Assembly: GCA_005879795.1 (NCBI GenBank)
Contig: VBKJ01000130.1
Location: forward strand, 1 to 53,481
Direction: 5' to 3'
Source of the DNA: Deltaproteobacteria bacterium
GTDB lineage: Bacteria; Desulfobacterota; Binatia; DP-6
Length of the DNA stretch: 53,481 nt
Shown here: positions 33,222-41,558 of the stretch, in pieces
Layout: each line of letters starts with the position of its first letter
Position numbering within the stretch: the stretch's first letter is position 1
Notes under the pieces: generated by a model
Seen by the model: only the letters and a program-made list of their open reading frames with translations
The model's database searches: none
What the model was told of the DNA's origin: nothing
Made by a program: the position numbers and the translations under genes

Positions 33222-33235
33222 GGCACGGAGGTTGC
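33222..33235 (+). promoter_or_regulatory. Sigma-54 promoter of the gnd-zwf-glk operon
   Basis: GGCACG-GAGG-TTGC matches the -24/-12 consensus and differs only in the spacer from the elements at 24570 and 27520. Transcription should start near 33247, about 130 bp before the gnd ATG. Confidence 0.8.
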
Positions 33236-33377
33236 GGAGCCCAGGAGCAGCGGCACGCGGACTGGCGTGAAGGAAGGGCGTGAGCCTAAGTGGAGTTGGG
33301 GATTGGGTTGAGGTACGCAGGGCGAGCAGGGCGTTCACGTCGGGGCGCACGGGGAACGTCGTCGAGAGGAGGATCGG

Positions 33378-34385
33378 ATGCAAGTCGGCATGATCGGTCT
33401 CGGTCGGATGGGCGCCAACATGGTGCGACGTCTCCTGCGCGGCGGCCACGAGTGCGTGGTGCACGACGTCTCGCCCGAGGCCGTCCAGGCGCTGGCGCGC
33501 GAGGGCGCGGTCGGGGCGGTCTCGCTGGACGACCTCGCGGCGCGCCTCGCGAAGCCGCGGGTCGTCTGGCTGATGGTGCCCGCCGCGGTGGTGGATGCCA
33601 CGCTCCGCGACCTCGTCTCGCGCCTCGCGGGGGGCGACGTCGTCGTCGACGGCGGGAACTCGTACTACCGGGACGACATCGAGCGCGCGAAGCAGCTCGC
33701 GACCCGAGGCCTCCGCTACGTCGACTGCGGCACGAGCGGCGGCGTGTGGGGCGTGGAGCGGGGCTACTGCCTCATGATCGGCGGGGAGCCGGAGGTCGTG
33801 CAGCGGCTCGACCCGCTCTTCGCGACGCTCGCGCCCGGCGCCGGTTCGATCGGCCTCACCCGGGCGGCCGGCACGGCGGAGCGGGGCTATCTCCATTGCG
33901 GCCCGCACGGGGCCGGCCACTTCGTGAAGATGGTGCACAACGGCATCGAGTACGGGCTCATGGCGGCCTACGCCGAGGGCCTCAACATCCTGCGGCACGC
34001 GAACGTCGGAAAGCGGGCCCGCGCCGCCGACGCCGAGACGACGCCGCTCCGCAACCCGGAGTACTACCAGTACGACTTCGACCTCGTCCGCATCGCCGAG
34101 GTCTGGCGGCACGGCAGCGTGATCGCCTCGTGGCTGCTGGACCTGACGGCCGCGGCGCTGGCGAGCGACCAGACGCTCGCGCGCTTCACCGGACGGGTGT
34201 CGGACTCGGGCGAGGGGCGCTGGACGCTGGATGCGGCCATCGACGAAGCCGTGCCCGCGCACGTCCTCGCCGCCGCGCTGCTCGAGCGCTTCGCCTCGCG
34301 CGGCGAGGCCGACTTCCAGGACCGGCTGCTGTCCGCCATGCGCTTCGAGTTCGGCGGCCACGTGGAGAAGGGCCCGCGGACATGA
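33378..34385 (+). CDS. gnd: 6-phosphogluconate dehydrogenase, decarboxylating, short form
   Basis: This 335-residue enzyme oxidises and decarboxylates 6-phosphogluconate to ribulose 5-phosphate in the oxidative pentose phosphate pathway. The dinucleotide motif is GLGRMG (residues 7-12), substrate contacts are in [11 protein letters not shown] and CGTSGGVWG, and the catalytic Lys/Asn region is [16 protein letters not shown]. The length matches the short GntZ/YqeC-like class, often NAD-preferring, rather than the 470-residue class. It heads the operon gnd-zwf-glk-phosphatase, with four-base overlaps throughout, behind sigma-54 module 3. Confidence 0.95.
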   Translation: MQVGMIGLGRMGANMVRRLLRGGHECVVHDVSPEAVQALAREGAVGAVSLDDLAARLAKPRVVWLMVPAAVVDATLRDLVSRLAGGDVVVDGGNSYYRDDIERAKQLATRGLRYVDCGTSGGVWGVERGYCLMIGGEPEVVQRLDPLFATLAPGAGSIGLTRAAGTAERGYLHCGPHGAGHFVKMVHNGIEYGLMAAYAEGLNILRHANVGKRARAADAETTPLRNPEYYQYDFDLVRIAEVWRHGSVIASWLLDLTAAALASDQTLARFTGRVSDSGEGRWTLDAAIDEAVPAHVLAAALLERFASRGEADFQDRLLSAMRFEFGGHVEKGPRT

Positions 34386-35767
34386 GCGCGCCCCCCTCCG
34401 ACGCGCTCGTCTTCTTCGGGGCGACCGGCGACCTCGCCGCCAAGAAGATCTTCCCGGCGCTGCACGCGATGGCCCGCCGCGGCCACCTCGACGTGCCCCT
34501 CGTCGGGGTGGCGCGGGGCGGCTGGACGCTCGAGCGCCTGCGGGCGCGCGCCCGTGAGAGCATCGAGCGTCACGGCGGGGGCGTGGACGAGACCGCCTTC
34601 GCGCGGCTCGCGAGCCGGCTCCGCTTCGTCGGGGGCGACTACGACGCCGCGACCACCTACACGGCCCTCCGCCAGGCGCTGGGCGACACGGTGCGGCCGC
34701 TCCACTACCTCGCCATCCCGCCGAGCCTCTTCCCGACCGTCGTCCAGGGGCTGGCCAGCTCGGACTGCGCGCGCGGCGCGCGCGTGGTCCTGGAGAAACC
34801 GTTCGGCCGCGACCTGCCCTCGGCGCAGGCCCTCAACGCGACGCTCCACCGGGTGTTCGACGAGGCGTCGATCTTCCGCATCGACCACTACCTGGGCAAG
34901 GAGCCGGTGCAGAACCTCCTCCTCGTCCGCTTCGCCAACACCTTCCTCGAGCCGATCTGGAACCGCAACTACGTCGAGAGCGTGCAGATCACGATGGCCG
35001 AGCGCTTCGGCGTCGAGGGGCGGGGGCGGCTCTACGAGGAGGTGGGCGCGATCCGCGACGTGATCCAGAACCACATGCTCCAGGTGGTCGGCTTCCTCGC
35101 CATGGAGCCGCCGGCGACCACCTACCACGAGTCGATCCGGGACGAGCAGGTGAAGGTCTTCCGGATGATCCGCCCGCTCAGCGCCGCCGACCTGGTACGG
35201 GGGCAGTTCCGTGGCTACCGGAAAGAGGTGGGCGTCGCGCCCGACTCGACCGTGGAGACGTTCGCCGCCGTCCGCCTGCACGTCGACTCCTGGCGCTGGG
35301 ACGGCGTGCCGTTCTTCATCCGGGCGGGCAAGTGCCTCGCCGCCACCACCACCGAGGTGCTGGTCACGCTGCGGCGGCCCCCGCTCAGCAAGCTCTGCCC
35401 GCACGAGACGAACTACGTGCGCTTCCGCCTGAGCCCCGAGGTGACGATCGCGATCGGCGCGCGCGTGAAGCGGCCGGGCGAGCAGATGACCACCGACCCG
35501 ACCGAGCTCCGCTTCGTCCACCAGCCCGATGGCGAGGAGATGGACGCCTACGAGCGCCTGCTCGGCGACGCCATGCACGGCGACGCGACGCTCTTCGCGC
35601 GCGAGGACGGCGTCGAGGCGGCGTGGGCGATCGTGCAGCCCATCCTCGGCGGCACGACGCCGATCCACATCTACGAGCCCGGCAGCTGGGGGCCGGACGA
35701 GGCCGCGCGCTTGACGGCCGGGGTCGGCGGCTGGCACTCGCCGGCGCAAGGGCCGGAGGCATCGTGA
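34382..35767 (+). CDS. zwf: Glucose-6-phosphate 1-dehydrogenase
   Basis: This 461-residue enzyme forms 6-phosphogluconolactone and reduced NAD(P). The cofactor motif [15 protein letters not shown] is at residues 13-27, and the active-site signature RIDHYLGKE contains the catalytic His. EKPFGRDL and the [15 protein letters not shown] stretch are also typical. The length is slightly below the usual 480-510. Overlaps of four bases with gnd and of one base with glk show operon coupling. No separate 6-phosphogluconolactonase was found, so hydrolysis of the lactone must come from elsewhere or be spontaneous. Confidence 0.96.
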   Translation: MSAPPSDALVFFGATGDLAAKKIFPALHAMARRGHLDVPLVGVARGGWTLERLRARARESIERHGGGVDETAFARLASRLRFVGGDYDAATTYTALRQALGDTVRPLHYLAIPPSLFPTVVQGLASSDCARGARVVLEKPFGRDLPSAQALNATLHRVFDEASIFRIDHYLGKEPVQNLLLVRFANTFLEPIWNRNYVESVQITMAERFGVEGRGRLYEEVGAIRDVIQNHMLQVVGFLAMEPPATTYHESIRDEQVKVFRMIRPLSAADLVRGQFRGYRKEVGVAPDSTVETFAAVRLHVDSWRWDGVPFFIRAGKCLAATTTEVLVTLRRPPLSKLCPHETNYVRFRLSPEVTIAIGARVKRPGEQMTTDPTELRFVHQPDGEEMDAYERLLGDAMHGDATLFAREDGVEAAWAIVQPILGGTTPIHIYEPGSWGPDEAARLTAGVGGWHSPAQGPEAS

Positions 35768-36747
35768 TGCTGCTCCTCGCCGGGGACGTCGGCGCCACCA
35801 AGACGAACCTCGCGCTCTTCACGGCCGCGGGCGGCGTCCTCACGCCGGTCGCCGAGGCGCACTTCGTGAACGAGGGCTACGCGGGCCTCGACGGCGTCGT
35901 GCGCACCTTCCTCGCGCGGGGCGCGTACGTGCCGGCGGCGGCCTGCTTCGGCGTCGCCGGGCCGGTCGCGGACGGCCGCGCGCGAATGCCGAACCTCGGC
36001 TGGTTGATCGACGCGCTCGACCTCGGGCGGCGGCTCGCACTGGAGCGGGTAGTGCTCCTGAACGACCTCGAGGCGACGGCGTACGGGATTGCCGTGCTCC
36101 CTCCCGACCAGGTCACGGTCCTCAACCCCGGCGCCCCACGGGCCACCGGCAATGCCGCCCTCATCGCCGCCGGCACCGGGCTCGGCGAGGCGGTCCTCTA
36201 CTGGGACGGGATGCGCCACCGCGTCAGCGCGTCGGAGGGTGGCCACGCCGACTTCGCGCCGCGCGACGCCGAGCAGATCCGGATCCTCACCCGACTGATC
36301 GACCGCTTCGGGCACGTGAGCTGGGAGCGCGTCGTCTCGGGGCCGGGGCTGCACAGCATCTACGGCGCGCTCGACGCGCCCGAGGCGCCGGAGGTCGCCG
36401 CCCGCATCGCGGCGGCCGAGGACGCGAGCGCGACCATCGCGGAGCTGGCGCTCGCGGGAGCGTCGGCGCGCTGCGTGCGCGCGCTCGACATCTTCGTGTC
36501 GGCCTTCGGCGCCGAGGCGGGTAACCTCGCCCTGAAGGCGCTCGCCACGGGCGGCGTCTACGTGGGCGGCGGCATCGCGCCGAAGATCCTGCCGAAGCTC
36601 GCCGACGGCACGTTCATGCGGGCGTTCACCGACAAGGGCCGCTTCGCCGACTTGCTCGGCCGCATGCCGGTGAAGGTCATCCTCGACCCGAAGACGGCGC
36701 TCCGCGGCGCCGCCGCCTACCTCGCCGGCGCGGAGACACGCTCATGA
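35767..36747 (+). CDS. glk: Glucokinase
   Basis: This 326-residue ROK-unrelated glucokinase of the E. coli Glk type phosphorylates glucose with ATP. The ATP phosphate motif is GDVGATKTNLAL (residues 6-17), the sugar-binding parts are VLLNDLEATAYG and ASEGGHADFAPRD, and the adenosine site AGTGLGEA is near 140. GGVYVGGGIAPKIL closes the fold. The ATG at 35767 overlaps the zwf stop, and its own end overlaps the next ATG. It supplies glucose 6-phosphate to Zwf, which makes the operon a glucose-to-pentose-phosphate unit. Confidence 0.95.
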   Translation: MLLLAGDVGATKTNLALFTAAGGVLTPVAEAHFVNEGYAGLDGVVRTFLARGAYVPAAACFGVAGPVADGRARMPNLGWLIDALDLGRRLALERVVLLNDLEATAYGIAVLPPDQVTVLNPGAPRATGNAALIAAGTGLGEAVLYWDGMRHRVSASEGGHADFAPRDAEQIRILTRLIDRFGHVSWERVVSGPGLHSIYGALDAPEAPEVAARIAAAEDASATIAELALAGASARCVRALDIFVSAFGAEAGNLALKALATGGVYVGGGIAPKILPKLADGTFMRAFTDKGRFADLLGRMPVKVILDPKTALRGAAAYLAGAETRS

Positions 36748-37433
36748 CCGAGGACACGATGGAGACGACCCGGATCCTTCTGGTTCGCCACGGGATGACG
36801 GTCCTCGGCGCGGAGGACCGCTTCGCCGGCTCGACCGACGTGCCGCTGTCGGACGAGGGGCGCGAGCAGGCAAGGCGGCTCGCACGGCGTCTCGCGGACG
36901 AGCCGCTCGTGGCCGCGTACGCGAGCCCGATGCAGCGCGCGATGGAGACGGCGGCGATCGTCGCCGATCCGCACGACCTCGACCCGATCGCCCGCGACGG
37001 CCTGAGGGAGATCGGCCACGGCCGCTGGGAAGGGCTGCGTCGCCAGGAGGTGGAGGAGCGCCTCCCCGACGAGTACGCGGCGTGGGAGATGGACCCCCTC
37101 ACCTGCGCGCCGGCGGGAGGTGAGACCGGTCTCAGCGTCATGGCGCGCTCGCTGCCCGTGCTCCACGAGATCGTGCGCCGGCACGCCGGTGCCGAGGTGC
37201 TCGTCGTCTCGCACAAGGCGACGATCCGCCTGCTGGTCAGCAGCCTGCTCGGCTTCGATGCGCGGGGCTACCGCGATCGGCTCGACCAGCTCCCGTGCTG
37301 TCTCAACATCCTCGAGTTCAAGGACCCCGTGCGCGCGCGCCTGATGCTGTTCAACGACGTCTCCCATTACGCGGGCTCGCCGGGGCCGCCCCGCAGCCGC
37401 CTCTCGCGGTGGTGGGACCCGCGCTCGGCCTGA
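36744..37433 (+). CDS. Histidine phosphatase (phosphoglycerate-mutase-like)
   Basis: This 229-residue protein has the phosphoglycerate mutase/phosphatase fold. The catalytic motif RHG is at residues 15-17 (LLVRHGMTV), the second Arg lies in YASPMQRAMETA, and the late His in VLVVSHKATIR. The acceptor Glu region is LREIGHGRWEGL. It is more like GpmB/CobC-type broad phosphatases than like glycolytic mutase. As the last gene of the sugar operon it may dephosphorylate a sugar phosphate or phosphoglycerate, but the substrate is unknown. Confidence 0.88.
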   Translation: MTEDTMETTRILLVRHGMTVLGAEDRFAGSTDVPLSDEGREQARRLARRLADEPLVAAYASPMQRAMETAAIVADPHDLDPIARDGLREIGHGRWEGLRRQEVEERLPDEYAAWEMDPLTCAPAGGETGLSVMARSLPVLHEIVRRHAGAEVLVVSHKATIRLLVSSLLGFDARGYRDRLDQLPCCLNILEFKDPVRARLMLFNDVSHYAGSPGPPRSRLSRWWDPRSA

Positions 37434-37474
37434 GAGTCTGAGCCCGGCTTGCGGGGCCGTTCCCGGAAGACAGC

Positions 37475-38140
37475 TCAGCGCCGCGGCGCGAGCATGAACA
37501 CCTCCGCCCCGCGCCGCACGTACACGCCGTCCGGCTGGATCAGCTGCACCTCGATGCCGTGCGCGGACTCGTGCTCGCGCAGCGTGACCACGCTGGCGCC
37601 GTTCAGCCGGAGAGTCACGGCGCGCCGGGCGGCGTCGGGTGAGTAGTCGATCGTGGCGACCTCGAGCTGCCCCGGTGCGGAGGCCGGAGTCTCGGCGTCG
37701 CTCGCGGGCGGCTCGGCCATGACCCGGTCCTGCCGCCCGGCCAGGCTCCGCGCCGGCCGCTCGGGTGCCGCCGGTGCTCCCCGGTCGATGCGCGCCCGTG
37801 GCGGGTCCACCTTGTCGAGCCACGCGAGGTGCGAGGGCGCGGGCGCCTGCGCGTCGTCCGCGGGCGCCTGGGTGGGAGGCGCGGGCGCCTGGGTGGGAGG
37901 TGCGGGCGCCTGGGCGGGAGGCGCGGGCGCGAGCGGGAGCGCGGGCGCGCGCACCAGGCTCGAGATCCAGATGGAGAGGAGGAGCACCAGGGCGCCGACG
38001 ACGAGGCCGATCGCGCCGATCCCGAGCGTTGCGACCGCACGATTGACGTTGCTCGGCGGCTCGGCGGCGGCGGCCGCGCTCTGCGTGGCCGGCGGGCGGC
38101 GACGCTCGAGCTCGCGCAGGGCCTCGAGAATCGAGCTCAT
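37475..38140 (-). CDS. gspB: Type II secretion accessory protein GspB-like
   Basis: This 221-residue membrane protein starts MSSILEALRELERRRPP, the usual cytosolic start of GspB. One transmembrane helix is at about 37-58 (IGAIGLVVGALVLLLSIWIS), followed by a Pro/Ala-rich periplasmic linker with three perfect APAPPTQ-type repeats. The C-terminal domain (150-221) has the fold signature LNGASVVTLREHESAHGIEV and IQPDGVYVRRGAEVFML. With GspA it would span the periplasm and help place the GspD secretin in the outer membrane. Its ATG overlaps the gspA stop by four bases. No other gsp genes are in the window. Confidence 0.88.
   Translation of the reverse strand: MSSILEALRELERRRPPATQSAAAAAEPPSNVNRAVATLGIGAIGLVVGALVLLLSIWISSLVRAPALPLAPAPPAQAPAPPTQAPAPPTQAPADDAQAPAPSHLAWLDKVDPPRARIDRGAPAAPERPARSLAGRQDRVMAEPPASDAETPASAPGQLEVATIDYSPDAARRAVTLRLNGASVVTLREHESAHGIEVQLIQPDGVYVRRGAEVFMLAPRR
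37861..37923 (-). repeat. Three 21-bp tandem repeats in gspB
   Basis: Three 21-bp units (starting 37861, 37882 and 37903, differing at one or two bases) code for the heptad APAPPTQ in the periplasmic linker of GspB. Slippage here would change linker length without breaking the frame. Confidence 0.85.
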
Positions 38141-39825
38141 GACGCGCCTCCGCCGACGGCCGCGAGCGTCGGCCGCTGGTAGCCGCCCGCCGCCGCGTAG
38201 AGGACGATACGCGTCAGGCGCCCGACGCGGCAGTCGGGCACCAGGAGACGCGAGCGCTGGAAGCCGAGGACCGCGGCCTCGGTCGCGCCGTCGAACATGC
38301 CCGTCGTCGCCCCCTGGTAGGCGCCGGCCCGGGCGAGGAGACGCTGCATGCGGGCGACCTGCGGGCCGCGGGCCTCGTTGCCGAAGGTTCGCCCGAGCCC
38401 CTCGAAGTCGCGCCAGAAGACGTGGGCCTCCCCGAACCACAGGCGTTCGAGGAGGGTCGGGTCGACCGCCAGCGCCTCGCCGTCGACCGCGAGGACCACC
38501 CGCTCGTCGTCCGTGCCGGTGAGGGCGACGTAGCGCGGCCCGCTCGTGCCGGGGAGGCGCAACGCGAGCAGCGCCGGGAGGTCGAGCAGGCGGAGCATGC
38601 TCAGGTTGCTGGTCAGAACCAGGTCCTCCAGACCACGCTCCCAGGCGATCGGCTCGAGCCGATCGGGGGAGAGCGTCTCGTCGGGACGGAGCGACGCGAC
38701 CTTCCACGCGGAGAGCATCGCGTCCACGGCCGCCCTGGCGCTCCGCTGGGGGTCGACCTGCGCGAGGCGTCGCTCGAGCTCCGCCGTGGGGACGACCGGC
38801 GCCGCGCCTCGGGTCCGCTGCGCCGGTGCGTCCGCCGGCTCGGCGGCCGTCGTCCCGGGGGCCGGCGCCTCCGTCGGCGCCGGCACGCTCGCGGCGTCCT
38901 GGACCGCCATCTGGAGCCGGCGCTCGAGCCGCGGCACGCCGAGCGTCACGACCAGGGCGATGGCGGCGGCCGCCACCGCCCACCTGGCGCGCCGCGCCGG
39001 CGCCCTCGTATGCAGCGGCACGGCGCGGATCTCGCGGTAGGCACGCAGGACGGAGCCCGCCGTCACGCGGCGGCGGCGGCGCACGAAGGCCGCGAGCAGC
39101 GCCCGGTGTCCGATCATGTTCACGAGGCGCGGCACGCCCTTCGAGAACCGGTGCACCAGGACGAGTGCGGGTCCGGTCAGCAGGCCCTTCGCCCTTCCCC
39201 CGCTCGCCACGCCGAGGCGGTGGCGGACGTAGGCGACGGTCTCGGCGTAGGTGAGCGGTCCCAGGTGCCAGCGGAGCGTGATGCGCTGGTTCAGCTGGGC
39301 GAGGGCCGGGTCGAGGAGGACGGCCGCGAGCTGGGGCTGGCCGACCAGCATGAGGCGGAGGAGCTTCTCCGTGCTGGTCTCGAGATTCGAGAGCAGCCGG
39401 AGCTGCTCGAGCACGTCGATGGGGATGGCCTGTGCCTCGTCGATCACGACCACGGACAGACGCCCCGCCTTGCACTGCGCGAGGAGATGCGCGTTCAGGG
39501 CATCCATGACGTCGATCTGGCTCTCGCCGGCCGTCGGCACCCCGAGCTCGCGCGTGATCCGCTGCAGCAGGTCCTGCCAGGACAGCGTCGGGTTGAAGAC
39601 GTAGGCCGTCGCCACCTCGGGGCCGAGGTCGGCGAGGAAGGCGCGCAGCAGCGTCGTCTTGCCGGTGCCGATGTCGCCGCTGATGCAGACGAACCCGCCC
39701 GGCTCGATGAGCCCGGCGCGCAGGTGCGCGAGGGCCTCCGCGTGCTTGGGGGAGAGGTAGAGGTAGCGCGGGTCGGGTGTCAGCCGAAACGGCGCATCGG
39801 CGAGCCCGAAGAACGCTTCGTACAC
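38137..39825 (-). CDS. gspA: GspA/ExeA-like ATPase with peptidoglycan-binding domain
   Basis: This is a 562-residue inner-membrane ATPase. It starts MYEAFFGLADAPFRLTPDP, the classical ExeA start. Walker A is GDIGTGKT (50-57) and Walker B VVVIDEAQ (126-132). A transmembrane helix is near 283-303 and a C-terminal peptidoglycan-binding domain near 485-550 (LLARAGAYQGATTGMFDGAT). The GTG at 39825 is chosen: GGGGGAGG lies 8 nt upstream and a predicted -10 box makes the in-frame ATG at 39852 lie upstream of the transcription start. It acts with GspB in secretin assembly. Confidence 0.92.
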   Translation of the reverse strand: MYEAFFGLADAPFRLTPDPRYLYLSPKHAEALAHLRAGLIEPGGFVCISGDIGTGKTTLLRAFLADLGPEVATAYVFNPTLSWQDLLQRITRELGVPTAGESQIDVMDALNAHLLAQCKAGRLSVVVIDEAQAIPIDVLEQLRLLSNLETSTEKLLRLMLVGQPQLAAVLLDPALAQLNQRITLRWHLGPLTYAETVAYVRHRLGVASGGRAKGLLTGPALVLVHRFSKGVPRLVNMIGHRALLAAFVRRRRRVTAGSVLRAYREIRAVPLHTRAPARRARWAVAAAAIALVVTLGVPRLERRLQMAVQDAASVPAPTEAPAPGTTAAEPADAPAQRTRGAAPVVPTAELERRLAQVDPQRSARAAVDAMLSAWKVASLRPDETLSPDRLEPIAWERGLEDLVLTSNLSMLRLLDLPALLALRLPGTSGPRYVALTGTDDERVVLAVDGEALAVDPTLLERLWFGEAHVFWRDFEGLGRTFGNEARGPQVARMQRLLARAGAYQGATTGMFDGATEAAVLGFQRSRLLVPDCRVGRLTRIVLYAAAGGYQRPTLAAVGGGAS

Positions 39826-39856
39826 CCCGCCGTCCTCCCCCTTACCACCCATGTAT

Positions 39857-39886
39857 CTTATAGACGAAAAGGGCAGGGCGATCCAA
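39857..39886 (-). promoter_or_regulatory. Sigma-70-type promoter of gspAB
   Basis: On the minus strand TTGGAT (39886-39881) and TATAAG (39862-39857) are 18 bp apart, in a rare AT-rich patch between the two ATPase genes. The predicted transcript start near 39850 leaves a leader of about 25 nt with a strong ribosome site before the GTG at 39825. Confidence 0.6.
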
Positions 39887-39926
39887 CCGGCGCGGGGCGC
39901 TCGCGGAGGATGGCGGCCCACGTCCC

Positions 39927-41378
39927 TCAGGACCGGTCGTCCGGGAGCGCGGAGCCCGGGGCCAGCTCGCGCGCCAGGCCGACGATGCGCGCCGCCCCGT
40001 CCCGGCGGGCGACCTGCCACACGGCCGTGCCGCGCAGCTCCCCCGTGTGGCCCTCCAGGTCCCGGTAGCGGATCACGAAGGGCGCGCGCACCTCCACGGC
40101 CGGGCCTCGCGGCTCCACCTCCGCCGCCGGCTGCACGTAGGCGACCTCCGCGAGGCGGTCGAGAGCACGCACGTCGGGCGCGACCGCGGCGAGGCGGGCG
40201 GCGGCATCGACGGCGAGGAGCCGCTCGAGCGCCTCCGTGTCCCTCGCTTCGTAGGCACGCCGGAAGGCGTCGACGACGTCGAGGGCCTCGGCGGCCGACG
40301 GCAGCGGCTCGCGGGCGGGCTCGGGCTGGGGAAGCGCCGGCGTCGCCGCGGACGGGCCGCCCCGCTGCCACGACGGCGGGCGCGCGAGGATGATCCCGAG
40401 GAGGAGCGCTGCAGCGAGCGCGCCCGCGGAAAGGGCGAGCGCCCGGGCGGGACGGTGCTCGCGTGGACCTGCGGTCCGGGTGGGCAGGGCGCGGGGGGGC
40501 TCGTGGAGCGCCCTCGTCCGGCTCGTCGGCGGAGGGAGCGCCATCGATTCCTCGCGCAGGGCCCGCGGCGCGGGCGTCGCTCGGAGGAGCGAGGAACGCT
40601 TCCACGCGGCCCTCACGTGCTGCTCGGTGACGGCGCGCGCGCGGGCCCTGAAGGCCATCAGCAGGCTGGCGTCGGCGATTGCGCTCACGAGCCGCGGCAC
40701 ACCCCGGGTCAGCAGGGCGACCGTCGTCACGGCACCCGGCGTGAAGAGCTCTCGCCGGGCACCGGCGCGCGCGAGCTGGTAGTGGATGTAGGCGGCGACC
40801 TCGTTGCGGGCGAGCGGCCGGAGGTGCGCGAGGACCCCGATGCGGTCCAGGAGCCCGGCCGCCGCTAGAGCGGTCGAGAGCGGCGGCTGTCCCGCCAGCA
40901 GCACCTGCACGGCGCTCCTGGCCGAGCTGGTGAGGGGCAGGACCAGCTCGGGCAACGCGGCGAGCGTACCCGACGGAAGCGCCTCCGCTTCGTCGACGAG
41001 CAGGACCACGCTGCGCCCGGCGTCGGCCTCTGCCGCGAGCGCCGTCCGCAGGGCAGCGAGCCCCGTCTCGGCTGGACGGTCGAGCTGCCGGAGGAGGAAC
41101 TCGATCAGCTCCTCGAAGTCGATGCGCGGCTTCAGCAGCATGACGGGTCGGACGCCCGGCGGCGGCGCCTCGAGGAGCTCGCGCAGCAGCAGCGTCTTGC
41201 CGGTGCCCGGTTCGCCCAGCAGGCAGAGCAGGCCGCGCCGCTCGGTGATCCCGCGCATCAGCGCCGCGCGGACGGCGGCGTACGACGGCGCGGGGAAGAC
41301 GCGCCCGGGATCCGCCGTCGTCGGGAACGGCGCCTCCCCGAGCCCGAAGAACTCGACGTACGGTGTGCGGGTCCTCAG
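39927..41378 (-). CDS. Second ExeA-like ATPase with NTF2-like C-terminal domain
   Basis: This protein of about 483 residues opens (L)RTRTPYVEFFGLGEAPFPTT, the ExeA-type start. Walker A is GEPGTGKTLLL and Walker B VVLLVDEAEALP. A transmembrane helix (LALSAGALAAALLLGIILA) is near 320. Instead of a peptidoglycan-binding domain, the C-terminus (about 370-475) looks like an NTF2/SnoaL-type fold (VDAFRRAYEARDTEALERLL ... FVIRYRDLEGHTGELRG). No ATG, GTG or TTG lies at the family start. A CTG at 41378 with GAGGGA upstream is proposed; an ATG at 41504 would add 42 unusual residues. It precedes gspA and is probably part of the same envelope system. Confidence 0.78.
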   Translation of the reverse strand: MRTRTPYVEFFGLGEAPFPTTADPGRVFPAPSYAAVRAALMRGITERRGLLCLLGEPGTGKTLLLRELLEAPPPGVRPVMLLKPRIDFEELIEFLLRQLDRPAETGLAALRTALAAEADAGRSVVLLVDEAEALPSGTLAALPELVLPLTSSARSAVQVLLAGQPPLSTALAAAGLLDRIGVLAHLRPLARNEVAAYIHYQLARAGARRELFTPGAVTTVALLTRGVPRLVSAIADASLLMAFRARARAVTEQHVRAAWKRSSLLRATPAPRALREESMALPPPTSRTRALHEPPRALPTRTAGPREHRPARALALSAGALAAALLLGIILARPPSWQRGGPSAATPALPQPEPAREPLPSAAEALDVVDAFRRAYEARDTEALERLLAVDAAARLAAVAPDVRALDRLAEVAYVQPAAEVEPRGPAVEVRAPFVIRYRDLEGHTGELRGTAVWQVARRDGAARIVGLARELAPGSALPDDRS

Positions 41379-41558
41379 AAGGTTCCCTCGGCGGCGAGAG
41401 CGACGGCGAGCCGCCGGGCACGCCGCCCGACTATAGTCGACTTGCGAGCGGGCTGCGCAACGGGGGGCCGACCCACGTGCGGCTCGCGACCGTCGGTGCG
41501 ACATCCGCGCTCCCACGTGCGCCGTTGCGTGGGAGCACCCGAGCGGGCTACCCTCCGC

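Noticed and set aside
37861-37923. Short tandem repeats as a possible CRISPR array
   Set aside because: The 21-bp units are contiguous without spacers and encode a Pro-rich linker in GspB.
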